From Bacillota bacterium (GTDB lineage: Bacteria; Bacillota; Clostridia; Christensenellales; Christensenellaceae): a stretch of 64,000 nucleotides of DNA. Numbering within the stretch: position 1 is the first letter of the stretch; every line of letters starts with the position of its first letter. Shown here piece by piece: positions 50,253 through 61,811 of this stretch. Where the stretch lies: contig JAEWMJ010000002.1 in NCBI GenBank assembly GCA_023393165.1, positions 62,001-126,000 of the forward strand, written 5' to 3'. The position numbers and the translations under genes are program-made. The notes under the pieces were generated by a model. It saw only the letters and a program-made list of their open reading frames with translations. It searched no databases and was not told the DNA's origin.

Positions 50253-51755
50253 ATGTCTACCATTAAAATTTTTGATACAACTCTGCGGGACGGAGAACAG
50301 GCTCCGGGTTACAGCATGAATCTGGCTGAAAAATTAAAGGTTGCCAGGCAATTGGAAATACTGGGCGTGGATGTGATCGAGGCAGGCTTTGCCGTATCCA
50401 GCCCGGGCGATTTTGAATCCGTACAGGCGATTGCGAACACTATTAAAAACTGCAGCGTCGCTTCTCTCTCCCGTGCGGTAAAAAAAGATATCGACGCATC
50501 CTATGAAGCGCTGCGGAACGCGGCTGCGCCCAGGATTCACACGTTTATCGCCACCTCTCCGCTGCACATGGAGTATAAATTAAAAATGTCTCCCGAGCAG
50601 GTTTTGGCGCGGATAGACGAAATGGTGCGCTACGCCGCCTCCCTGATACCCGATGTGGAATTTTCCGCCGAGGACGCCTCCAGAACGCCGCACGATTTTC
50701 TGGCAAAAGCGGTCGAAGCCGCCATACGCGCAGGCGCCAAGGTGGTCAATATCCCGGACACCGTCGGATATGCCACGCCGCAGGAAATGTTCGATATGAT
50801 TGAATATTTAAAAAACAATGTTGACGGCATTGAAAAAGCGGATATTTCCGTCCACTGCCACGATGATCTGGGCATGTCCGTAGCCAACTCCCTGGCTGCC
50901 GTACGCGCGGGCGCGACCCAGATAGAATGCACCATCAACGGCATAGGAGAACGTGCGGGCAACGCCGCGCTGGAAGAAGTGGTGATGGCTCTTAACACCC
51001 GCAAGCAGTATTTTGACTGCACATGCAATATCGATACCACGCAGCTGTACCGCGCAAGCCGGCTGCTGGCAACCATAACCGGAACCCACATCCCCAGCAA
51101 CAAAGCCATCGTGGGTAAAAACGCTTTTGCGCACGAAAGCGGCATACACCAGCACGGCGTTTTGGCCAACCGCCTGACGTACGAGATAATGACGCCGCAA
51201 TCGATCGGCCTGCCCACCAATACCATGGTGCTGGGCAAACATTCCGGCAAACACGCGTTTGAAGACCGTTTGAAAGAGCTGGGGTACAACCTGAGTCCGG
51301 AAGAACTGGAATCCTCATTTACTGAGTTTAAAGCGCTGTGCGACAAGAAAAAAGAAGTTACCGATTCGGATATTGAAGCGCTGGTCGAGCACAAATCGGC
51401 GGCGGTTCCCCAGTTTTACAAGCTGGAACGTTTCGTGGTAAACAGCGGAAACACCATCAATTCCACCGCTATCGTCAAACTGATGGACGCGGAAGGGAAT
51501 ATCCACGAAAAGGTCGCTCTGGGCGACGGCCCTGTGGACGCCGCATATAAGGCGATCGACCAAATTGCCGAAATGGGCCTCTCGTTAAGCGACTACCGCA
51601 TCAATTCGGTATCGGACGGCGAAGACGCCCTGGGCGAAGTGACGGTCAAGGTAACCAGCGGGGACCGTACCGTAAGAGGCCGCGGCCTGTCCACAGACGT
51701 TATCGAATCGTCCATCCTGGCTTATATCAATGCGATCAATAAACTGAAGAGCTGA
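50253..51755 (+). CDS. leuA: 2-isopropylmalate synthase
   Basis: A 500-aa enzyme of leucine synthesis condensing acetyl-CoA with 2-oxoisovalerate. FDTTLRDGEQAPGYSMN at the N-terminus, the metal His pair in VHCHDDLGM, NGIGERAGNAALEE and GKHSGKHAF identify the LeuA type. The C-terminal ~120 residues are the LeuA regulatory domain for leucine feedback. The open frame begins 21 bp earlier with TTG, but GAGGG 7 nt before the ATG at 50253 fixes the start. Confidence 0.94.
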   Translation: MSTIKIFDTTLRDGEQAPGYSMNLAEKLKVARQLEILGVDVIEAGFAVSSPGDFESVQAIANTIKNCSVASLSRAVKKDIDASYEALRNAAAPRIHTFIATSPLHMEYKLKMSPEQVLARIDEMVRYAASLIPDVEFSAEDASRTPHDFLAKAVEAAIRAGAKVVNIPDTVGYATPQEMFDMIEYLKNNVDGIEKADISVHCHDDLGMSVANSLAAVRAGATQIECTINGIGERAGNAALEEVVMALNTRKQYFDCTCNIDTTQLYRASRLLATITGTHIPSNKAIVGKNAFAHESGIHQHGVLANRLTYEIMTPQSIGLPTNTMVLGKHSGKHAFEDRLKELGYNLSPEELESSFTEFKALCDKKKEVTDSDIEALVEHKSAAVPQFYKLERFVVNSGNTINSTAIVKLMDAEGNIHEKVALGDGPVDAAYKAIDQIAEMGLSLSDYRINSVSDGEDALGEVTVKVTSGDRTVRGRGLSTDVIESSILAYINAINKLKS

Positions 51756-51770
51756 TTCAATCAGACATTA

Positions 51771-51802
51771 AAACAGGCGGGGTCAAATCCTGCCTGTTTT
51801 TT
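51771..51802 (+). terminator. leuA terminator
   Basis: AAACAGGC and GCCTGTTT form the outer stem with CGGGG/TCCTG inside, followed by six T and C. Strong intrinsic terminator. Confidence 0.85.
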
Positions 51803-51998
51803 CATTTAACGAAACATTATTTGTCGCAATCAAAATCTCTGTGTTTTAATCTTACAAATTTGCTGATTTTTAAAAATTGTGCACATATATTAAAAACACA
51901 GAAATACGCTGTACACTTCTTTAAAGGCAGTTGATATTTTAACTGGCAACCTGAACAGCTTGGGGAGATAGACCCCGGCACCCGGAGGGCCGTTTTAA

Positions 51999-52034
51999 GG
52001 GGGTTACGGGGGTTGTCAGGGGGCCTAAGGGGGG
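51999..52034 (+). other. Four-tract G-quadruplex motif
   Basis: Four runs of G on the plus strand: 51999-52003 (5), 52008-52012 (5), 52019-52023 (5) and 52029-52034 (6), with loops of 4, 6 and 5 nt. It lies between the leuA terminator and the end of tyrA in a GC-rich block (51950-52080) unlike the AT-rich sequence around it. Nothing coding is convincing in 51803-52146; the block may be a dispersed repeat. Confidence 0.7.
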
Positions 52035-52146
52035 AAATCGGAATCCCACCTTGGCCCGCCTGACAAAAAAAACGCCCCGATCAAACATATCTAAATAAAA
52101 TACTATACGCAGTAAATTCTCAGTGTGGACACTACGAGATGGAGAA

Positions 52147-52968
52147 TTATTTTTCATTCATTTTGTCCAGGCTTTCTTTCCTCTCCCGTCCCTCTTGCAG
52201 AAGACGTGCCATAGCTTCCCTGTCATCCTCTTGAAGCGCTTTTTTGTACTCCGTTAAATGCCCGATCAGGCTGTCGATTTCTGTGATCAGATGTTCTTTA
52301 TTCATAAAAAACAGTTCCGTCCACATTTTGGGATCCAGCCGCGCCACTCTTGTCATGTCCGCAAAACTGCCGGCAGAATATCCCACATATTCCATGGCGG
52401 TGCCGCTTTTGACATATGCGCTCGAAACCACATGCGCAAGCTGCGAGGTATAGGCAATCACCTTGTCGTGCAGCTCGTGCGTGGTAACCACCACCCGTGA
52501 AAACCCTATTTTACGCGCAAAATCTTCCACCGCCCTGATATTTTCCGGATCCGTATTTTCGTCCTGCGTAATAATCAGGCTGGCTTTGCGGAACAGATCC
52601 GCATCTCCCGCCTGATACCCGGATATTTCCTTTCCAGCCATCGGATGCACGCCTACATAGCCGGGGACTTTACCGGACAATTCTTTTGCAACAGCGCCCT
52701 TTACCCCGCATACGTCGCAGACGATATGTGAAAACTTATGGTTTAAAATAAATTCCACCGCATCCGACGGAAACAGGCAGACAAACACCAGATCGCAAGC
52801 GCAAGCCTCATCCATGCCGGCCGCGTCCACCGCTCCGTCCAAAAGCGCGGACCGCATGACGGAATGGCTTAAATCGTATCCCGCCACCCTTAAGTCCGTA
52901 TGTTTTTTAACAGCCCGCGCGATGGACGAACCGATCAACCCGAGCCCGATAATGCCTACATCCATCAT
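52147..52968 (-). CDS. tyrA: Prephenate dehydrogenase
   Basis: A 273-aa NAD-dependent enzyme of tyrosine synthesis. The dinucleotide motif is VGIIGLGLIGSSIARAV. DVCGVKG, GVHPMAGKEISGY and the C-terminal helical domain with SAGSFADMTRVA...WTELFF are typical of monofunctional TyrA; no chorismate mutase or ACT domain is attached. A TTG start at 52989 is possible, but the ATG at 52968 overlaps the stop of the small membrane ORF (ATGA), so coupling is assumed. There is no ribosome site of its own. Confidence 0.92.
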   Translation of the reverse strand: MMDVGIIGLGLIGSSIARAVKKHTDLRVAGYDLSHSVMRSALLDGAVDAAGMDEACACDLVFVCLFPSDAVEFILNHKFSHIVCDVCGVKGAVAKELSGKVPGYVGVHPMAGKEISGYQAGDADLFRKASLIITQDENTDPENIRAVEDFARKIGFSRVVVTTHELHDKVIAYTSQLAHVVSSAYVKSGTAMEYVGYSAGSFADMTRVARLDPKMWTELFFMNKEHLITEIDSLIGHLTEYKKALQEDDREAMARLLQEGRERKESLDKMNEK

Positions 52969-53108
52969 ATGATTGATGCCAGCGCGCAAAACAGCCCGAT
53001 GATGCCGAAAGACGCCATCACCGCGAAAAGAGCTATCCAGGCTGCCAGTCCAGCGCTTATTCCTATTATGAGCTTGTTAATATGTATTCCATTTCCCTTA
53101 TAAAACAT
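52965..53108 (-). CDS. 47-aa small membrane protein between hisC and tyrA
   Basis: ATG at 53108 lies inside the end of hisC with GGAGG 7 nt upstream. The frame overlaps hisC by 43 bp and ends 4 bp into tyrA (ATGA). After about 12 polar residues the peptide is almost wholly hydrophobic (KLIIGISAGLAAWIALF...GIIGLFCALASII), which suggests a single membrane helix or helical hairpin. It bridges the otherwise 97-bp gap between two amino acid genes and would couple their translation. No family is recognised. Confidence 0.55.
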   Translation of the reverse strand: MFYKGNGIHINKLIIGISAGLAAWIALFAVMASFGIIGLFCALASII

Positions 53109-54121
53109 TTCATTTCCTCCATTGTCCCTATACTGACCCGTAAAAAATCACTGATCTTTTGTTTGTTGAACCATCTCACGATGATGCCCTTTTCCCTTAA
53201 TTTGCAGAAAACGGTCTCCGCCGGAACCTGCGGACGGATAAAAAGAAAATTCGAACCGGATGGAAGGACAAGCACCCCCATGTCCCGCAGCGCTTTTGCC
53301 GTAAATTCCCTTGTGCGAATAATTTCCGCGGTTATTTTGGCATAATACTCCCTGTCGTCAAGAGCCGCAGCGCCGCCCGCCTGTGCGAGAGAATCCACCG
53401 GATACGAATTGAAACTGTCGCGGACAGCCAAAAGCGCTCCTATCAAATTTTTATTTGCCGCTGCGTATCCCACCCTGAGTCCCGCCAATGCGTGGGATTT
53501 AGACAGGGTCCGGATAACCACCAGATTATCATATTTTGGAACCAGAGATATTACGCTTTCTCCTCCGAATGCCACATATGCCTCGTCTATGATCACAACG
53601 CCACTGTTTGCCGCAATGATTTTTTCAACTTCAGCGGCGCTGAGCGCGATTCCCGTGGGGGCGTTCGGGTTGGCCAGCACAACGCCGCCCGGCGCGCCCG
53701 CCATTTCGTCCACCCGTACCGTAAAATCGTTCCGGAGCGGGATTTGTTTAACGGTCAGATCGAAAAGATCCGCCCAAACCGTATAAAACGTATATGTAAT
53801 ATCCGGTGTGAAAATGGGTTTCCCCGGATCAAAAAAAGCCAGGAAAGAAAGCGCCAGCGCTTCATCCGAACCGTTTGCACAGAATATGTTTTCGCTATTG
53901 AGCCCTGCATCCCTCGCGGCAGCCTCAGCCAGTGCATCCGCGCCCGGCGGCGGGTATTTCCGTAATCCTTCAGCCGCTCCAGCGATCGCTTCCAGTACGT
54001 GCGGGGAAGGCGGATATGCGTTCTCGTTGGTATTCAGTTTAATGATATTTTTTATTTTCGGCTGTTCTCCCGCGGTATATGGCATAATGGAATTCGCCTT
54101 GCGGCTCCAGTACTTGTACAA
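53066..54121 (-). CDS. hisC: Histidinol-phosphate/aromatic aminotransferase
   Basis: A PLP aminotransferase of about 351 aa. KLNTNENAYPPSP, the NPNAPTG loop, IIDEAYVAFGG and the PLP lysine in RTLSKSHALAGLRVGY define the HisC family. Next to tyrA it may mainly transaminate hydroxyphenylpyruvate, as HisC does in Bacillus; no other his gene is nearby. The frame opens at 54139, but the GGAGG inside its first codons lies 8 nt before a TTG at 54121, so I favour 54121; an ATG at 54136 is the alternative. Confidence 0.88.
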   Translation of the reverse strand: MYKYWSRKANSIMPYTAGEQPKIKNIIKLNTNENAYPPSPHVLEAIAGAAEGLRKYPPPGADALAEAAARDAGLNSENIFCANGSDEALALSFLAFFDPGKPIFTPDITYTFYTVWADLFDLTVKQIPLRNDFTVRVDEMAGAPGGVVLANPNAPTGIALSAAEVEKIIAANSGVVIIDEAYVAFGGESVISLVPKYDNLVVIRTLSKSHALAGLRVGYAAANKNLIGALLAVRDSFNSYPVDSLAQAGGAAALDDREYYAKITAEIIRTREFTAKALRDMGVLVLPSGSNFLFIRPQVPAETVFCKLREKGIIVRWFNKQKISDFLRVSIGTMEEMKCFIREMEYILTSS

Positions 54122-54265
54122 ATAATTTTCCTCCATCAATCAGCTAGCAATATTTTATCATAATTTTTGAATGATTTACATGACCAGAAATTAAAAATAA
54201 TTAACACAATTGTATGATTATATGCTAAAATGTAGAATGTTAATTTTCAACCCCCAAAGGAGAAA

Positions 54266-54787
54266 ATGATGAATGATCTCCGCAGATGCCAATGGGCTTG
54301 CGATAATTTAATGATACAATATCATGATAACGAATACGGAAAAATAATCACCGACGACAATAAATTATTTGAAAAACTGTCTCTTGAAGTGTTCCAGGCA
54401 GGTTTATCCTGGCGGACAGTCCTTACAAAGCGTGAATACATAAGTGAAGTCTTTTGCAATTTTGATATTGCCGCCGTATCCAATCTGACTGACCAATACC
54501 TGGAATCTCTTTTTTTTGACAGCCGGATCATCCGCAACCGCAAGAAAATCTTTGCAACCCGTCATAATGCGCGCGCGGTACAAACCATCCTTTCGAATGA
54601 GCAAAGTTTTTTTAAATTTATTTACAGTTTTACAAGCGCTGAAAAACTTTGCTGTGCTCTCCGGAATTCCGGGTTCACGTTCATCGGCACTACGGTCGCC
54701 GAATCTTTTATGCAAAGCATCGGCATACTGCAGGCGCACGAGCCCGGTTGTTTCATGCACAGGCAAATGACATCCAGCGAGGTTTAA
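54266..54787 (+). CDS. tag: DNA-3-methyladenine glycosylase I
   Basis: A 173-aa base-excision repair enzyme removing 3-methyladenine. RCQWACDNLMIQYHDNEYG with its conserved aromatic and acidic residues, and LFEKLSLEVFQAGLSWRTVL, match Tag. It ends with the Cys/His pair that forms the HhH zinc snap (GCFMHRQ); the N-terminal ligands C9 and the later His are plausible. AAAGGAG precedes the start. Only 4 bp separate it from the next gene. Confidence 0.88.
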   Translation: MMNDLRRCQWACDNLMIQYHDNEYGKIITDDNKLFEKLSLEVFQAGLSWRTVLTKREYISEVFCNFDIAAVSNLTDQYLESLFFDSRIIRNRKKIFATRHNARAVQTILSNEQSFFKFIYSFTSAEKLCCALRNSGFTFIGTTVAESFMQSIGILQAHEPGCFMHRQMTSSEV

Positions 54788-54791
54788 AATA

Positions 54792-55700
54792 ATGCCGGCT
54801 TACCTGACTCATAAATTGGCCTCAACAGCGGCTTATAACGCCACGCAAAATGATCAAGTCAAAAGAATCATATCTGAAAATATGACCGAATACCTCTCAG
54901 GCGCGCAGGGCGGCGACTTTGTGTACTTCAGCCACTACTACCTCCTTCCCGCGAGTTATAAAATAAAGATCTACGGCTGGCTGGTTCACCGTGCCCGTCC
55001 TTCGGAATACCTCATTAAAGCGTCCAAATATGTCAAAACGCATTATTCTGAAAAACTTATGGCGTATTATTTCGGTTATCTGAACCATTATTGTCTGGAT
55101 AAATATGTTCATCCCCATGTATACCGCGATTCGCATAATCTATCCTCGCATACATACCTCGAGCAGGCGCTGGATGTGATGTATGCGGATAAATTCTTTA
55201 ATATTGACGCAACAAAAATCAAACGGGAAGAAGATCTGCTGTCTCTTATATCCGACGTCGACGAATTATACGCTTTCCATAAGCACATGGCGGCAGCGGT
55301 TTACTCCGGATACGGCCTTCCGAAAGGCGCTTATGATAAGTCTTACAGGTGGTGGGCCCACATGGCAAAACTGACGGATCAGCCTTCCAAATGGAGAAAG
55401 TTCTGGCTCAAAATATACAATGTATTTCTGGCGTTCGATATCGTTGCCTTTATTTACAAGCCCCGCGCGGAAGTTGAAGCCCTTTATGATTACGTCAAAT
55501 ATTACCGTTGTATTCAAAAATCAAATGAGGAAAGCATATCCTACATGCAGCTGGTATATGACTTTGTTCACGGAAAACATGACGAAAGTGTTTTAGCCAG
55601 TACATTTTATAACGTCAACTTTCTTGGCTTGCCTGTAATTTCATGGGAGGAGCGGCGGACATTCCGCCAGGCCTACCGGAAAGCGCCCACTGTAAAATAA
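54792..55700 (+). CDS. Zinc-dependent phospholipase C-like protein
   Basis: A 302-aa protein of the S1/P1 nuclease-phospholipase C zinc fold. MPAYLTHKLAS at the start, GAQGGDFVYF, YFGYLNHYCLDKYVHPHVY and THxxLEQALDVMYAD-like residues supply His and Asp ligands. Unlike secreted clostridial alpha-toxin it has no signal peptide, so it is probably intracellular and not a toxin. Members of this branch are widespread in Firmicutes with no assigned role. It is co-transcribed with tag. Confidence 0.75.
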   Translation: MPAYLTHKLASTAAYNATQNDQVKRIISENMTEYLSGAQGGDFVYFSHYYLLPASYKIKIYGWLVHRARPSEYLIKASKYVKTHYSEKLMAYYFGYLNHYCLDKYVHPHVYRDSHNLSSHTYLEQALDVMYADKFFNIDATKIKREEDLLSLISDVDELYAFHKHMAAAVYSGYGLPKGAYDKSYRWWAHMAKLTDQPSKWRKFWLKIYNVFLAFDIVAFIYKPRAEVEALYDYVKYYRCIQKSNEESISYMQLVYDFVHGKHDESVLASTFYNVNFLGLPVISWEERRTFRQAYRKAPTVK

Positions 55701-55741
55701 TCATTTGAGCCCCGATATTTTCACATAAACTGTGCATTTTC

Positions 55742-55770
55742 TTGATTTTTAGTATATATATATATATAAT
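55742..55770 (+). promoter_or_regulatory. PFOR promoter
   Basis: TTGATT (55742-55747), 17-bp spacer with a run of TA repeats, TATAAT (55765-55770), 54 bp before the start codon. Confidence 0.7.
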
Positions 55771-55824
55771 AGAAATGTTGTAGCTGTACTATGTTAATTA
55801 ATTATATAGGGAGGTCTTTTTTAA

Positions 55825-59343
<3,519 letters not shown>

Positions 59344-59374
59344 TGCGCTTTAAAAAGATAACCAGATAAATATG

Positions 59375-59404
59375 AAAACCGGCGCCAAGCGGCGCCGGTT
59401 TTTT
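59375..59404. terminator. Bidirectional terminator after PFOR
   Basis: ACCGGCGCC-AAGC-GGCGCCGGT flanked by AAAA and TTTTTT, a very stable symmetric terminator shared with the convergent peptidase gene. Confidence 0.88.
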
Positions 59405-59423
59405 GTTCCTTTTATTCAGTATG

Positions 59424-60728
59424 TCAGGCCGCCTCTTCGGATTCCGCAGCTCCATCGGACGCTGGCGGTGCTTCGGTAGCTGAAGGCGCGGGCTCTTCAG
59501 TTTTTTTGCTGGGTGCAGCCTTTTCATCTTTTTCAGATTTGCCGCACCTGTCCGTCATATAATCCGCTATGTCGTTTGCAAGCTTTAAAAGCAGCATTCT
59601 GTCAACATCGTCGGCAGTATCCTTTACCGTATGAATCTCACCCATGTCGCTTTTTTGCATGGTTGTGATCAGCACTGCCCCGCACTTATAAAAACTGAAA
59701 ACCATATTGTCGGAAAATCCTCCAAGCGCGCCGGTCTGGCTTCCGGTAATATGCTCCGATACAGCCTTCGCCAGATCTGTATTTTCAGAATCCGACTGTA
59801 CGTAAAGGTTTCCTTTGCCAACACAGTCTATATTGATGTTGGACAGTTTCTTATAAACGGATTGCTGCATAAAATACTGGCTGCCAATGAGGCCGCTTTC
59901 TTCTCCGTCAAACGCTGCAAATACGATATCCACCGAGGGCGCGCTTCCCCTATAGTAATCGGCCAGTATTTCCGCGCATTTCAGCATTGTCACCACGCCC
60001 GACGCGTTGTCTACAGCCCCTTTGTAAATACCGCAGTCGTCAAACCCGCAGCCGTCGTAGTGGGCCGATATGACCACCGCTTCTTTTCTGTTTTTTCCGG
60101 GAATCACGCCGATCACGTTCTGATAAATCAGCGGTTCAAATTTTGCGCTGATGGACATTTCCACTTCAGTTGCGGAACCTCCCGCCAGCTGGTCGTACAA
60201 TGCCTTTGATATGGAAAACACGGGCATGGGAGTCTCCCTCACTTCTACGCGCTTGACCAGAGATTTTTCCACGAACAGTATTCCCTTGGGCTTTTTGGCA
60301 ATATCCTTCAGGCTGAACAGCTTGTCGGTAACCAGTATCTTTTTATCAAGATCCGCGTCGTTTCTGTCGAAGGTAATCGCTCCTTTTACATTGTTCGCGG
60401 CGGAGATCCTGGTTGGAGTAAAATCAACTCCCAATGCGCATTCGGATACCTGGCCCTGCTGCGTCAGTCTTAACGCCGCACTGAATCCGTCTGGCGAGTA
60501 TGTCAAAAAATGAAACGGTTGTAAATGCTGTTCAATTCCAAGCGCAGTGAATTCATCCTGGATGTATTTTGCCGCGGCGGCTCCTCCAGGGCTTCCTGCC
60601 TGTCTGCCGGCCATTTCATCGCTGGTCAGTGTATTCATACCCGTTTCCATGTTGTAGACAGATGTACATGAAGCAATTATAAACACCATGCATACGAGTA
60701 ATGCGATCAGTGAAAAGCGTTTTTTCAA
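59424..60728 (-). CDS. M28-family zinc aminopeptidase lipoprotein
   Basis: A 434-aa extracellular lipoprotein. The signal peptide ends in lipobox IIASC. A PA-like insert (residues about 80-210) is followed by the M28 zinc domain: SAHYDG, VDNASGVVTML, FAAFDGEESGLIGSQYF with the catalytic Glu, and IHTVKDTADD with the final His. The last 45 residues are a low-complexity Glu/Pro/Ala/Ser tail. The start is TTG at 60728 with AGGAG 10 nt upstream. It probably trims peptides outside the cell. Confidence 0.88.
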   Translation of the reverse strand: MKKRFSLIALLVCMVFIIASCTSVYNMETGMNTLTSDEMAGRQAGSPGGAAAAKYIQDEFTALGIEQHLQPFHFLTYSPDGFSAALRLTQQGQVSECALGVDFTPTRISAANNVKGAITFDRNDADLDKKILVTDKLFSLKDIAKKPKGILFVEKSLVKRVEVRETPMPVFSISKALYDQLAGGSATEVEMSISAKFEPLIYQNVIGVIPGKNRKEAVVISAHYDGCGFDDCGIYKGAVDNASGVVTMLKCAEILADYYRGSAPSVDIVFAAFDGEESGLIGSQYFMQQSVYKKLSNINIDCVGKGNLYVQSDSENTDLAKAVSEHITGSQTGALGGFSDNMVFSFYKCGAVLITTMQKSDMGEIHTVKDTADDVDRMLLLKLANDIADYMTDRCGKSEKDEKAAPSKKTEEPAPSATEAPPASDGAAESEEAA

Positions 60729-60755
60729 TTATAAATCACTCCTAACCGCCCTTAA

Positions 60756-60795
60756 AAAATATACACTTATGCTTATGCGCACAAGTGTATATTTT
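60756..60795 (-). terminator. Terminator with 13-bp stem
   Basis: AAAATATACACTT and AAGTGTATATTTT pair perfectly around a 14-nt loop. It follows the amino-acid-kinase gene on the minus strand; the stem is AT-rich, so it might also act as a processing site. Confidence 0.55.
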
Positions 60796-60821
60796 ATTCG
60801 CTCAAGGAGTGTACTTAAGTG

Positions 60822-61652
60822 TTATTTTACACGGATTATCGTCCGCTTCACGCCGCCGTCAATAATATCGGAAAGCCTGTGGCGCGCGTGCGCTATGATC
60901 ACGCTGCTGCCGGCCGCAACCGCCTGCCGCGCAAACTTCAGCTTGGCCGACGCCCCCGCCGCTCCCTGTCTGGAGGAGCCGTTGCAGCACTCCAGCAGTT
61001 CGTCGATCCTTTTGGAAACTTCGTCAAAGTCTTTTCCTTCGATTGCTTCAACCAGGGTGGACGGATCTTTTGCGTCCATATAGATTCCTTCCACCGAGGA
61101 CAGTATCACCAGAAGCTTGGCGCCGACGAGGCCCGATATCACCGCCGCCGTTTCATCGTTGTCCACACATTCCACAATATCTTTGCTATGGTTTTTCAGG
61201 TCCGCAAGTTCCATTTTCATATTTTCAGCGTCGGAAACCGCATCGTTATAGTTTATGATAGGGATAGCCCCCTGGTTGGCCGCGCGGAAAAGCATCTTGC
61301 GGATATGCTCCGCCTTTGCCGGATCGTTAAAGTGGCCATGCTCCACAAGTACCTGCCGTACCGAGTATTTGGGATTGATAAAATCCCTGTACATGGACAT
61401 GAGTATGGTCTGGCCCTGGGCGGCATAGTCCGTCTTGATCTCGTCCATGTCCCCTTTCAGCTCTATCCCGCCGTGACGTTTCATATAGTCAATGCGCCCG
61501 ATCTCGGTTGCGCCCGATGATACCAGAATATATCCCGGTTTCAGTTCGCTTGCCAGCCGGGCAAATATATTATAGTCGAGGTCGTTATCGTCCTTGCGTA
61601 TCAGCGCCATGGACCCTATTTTAACAACCACATCAAAATTAAAGTTCGCCAT
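60822..61652 (-). CDS. Amino-acid-kinase-fold protein, glutamate 5-kinase-like
   Basis: A cytoplasmic kinase of about 276 aa. VVVKIGSMAL, LVSSGATEIG, VDNDETAAVISGLVGAKLLVILSSVEGIY and GAAGASAKLKFARQAV follow the fold shared by glutamate 5-kinase, UMP kinase and carbamate kinase. The DNDETAA...LLVILSSVEGIY block is closest to ProB, but the C-terminal PUA domain is absent and no proA lies nearby, so the substrate is open. The frame is open to 61730; GGAGG 5 nt before the ATG at 61652 and loss of family similarity before it fix the start. Confidence 0.72.
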   Translation of the reverse strand: MANFNFDVVVKIGSMALIRKDDNDLDYNIFARLASELKPGYILVSSGATEIGRIDYMKRHGGIELKGDMDEIKTDYAAQGQTILMSMYRDFINPKYSVRQVLVEHGHFNDPAKAEHIRKMLFRAANQGAIPIINYNDAVSDAENMKMELADLKNHSKDIVECVDNDETAAVISGLVGAKLLVILSSVEGIYMDAKDPSTLVEAIEGKDFDEVSKRIDELLECCNGSSRQGAAGASAKLKFARQAVAAGSSVIIAHARHRLSDIIDGGVKRTIIRVK

Positions 61653-61762
61653 TATTTCCTCCATTTGTCTTATACATACCGTATTATAGACATTTATATC
61701 CGAAAATGCAACTTGGTTTTCTTTGGCCAAGCCTTTCTTTTTTTAAAAGAAAGGCGGGAAAT

Positions 61763-61796
61763 AAAAAAAGAGTACCTTTCGGGTACTCTCTTTTTC
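61763..61796 (-). terminator. Transketolase terminator
   Basis: On the minus strand GAGTACC-CGAAA-GGTACTC is followed by seven T, just after the transketolase stop. Confidence 0.85.
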
Positions 61797-61811
61797 AAAA
61801 ACGCTTATGCG

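Noticed and set aside
51939..52157. 72-codon minus-strand frame after tyrA
   Set aside because: It runs through the GC-rich repeat-like block, overlaps the tyrA stop and has a Pro/Arg-biased translation typical of repeat DNA.
54792..55700. Secreted phospholipase C toxin
   Set aside because: The zinc phospholipase fold is present, but there is no signal peptide and no C2-like membrane-binding domain, so a toxin role is not supported.
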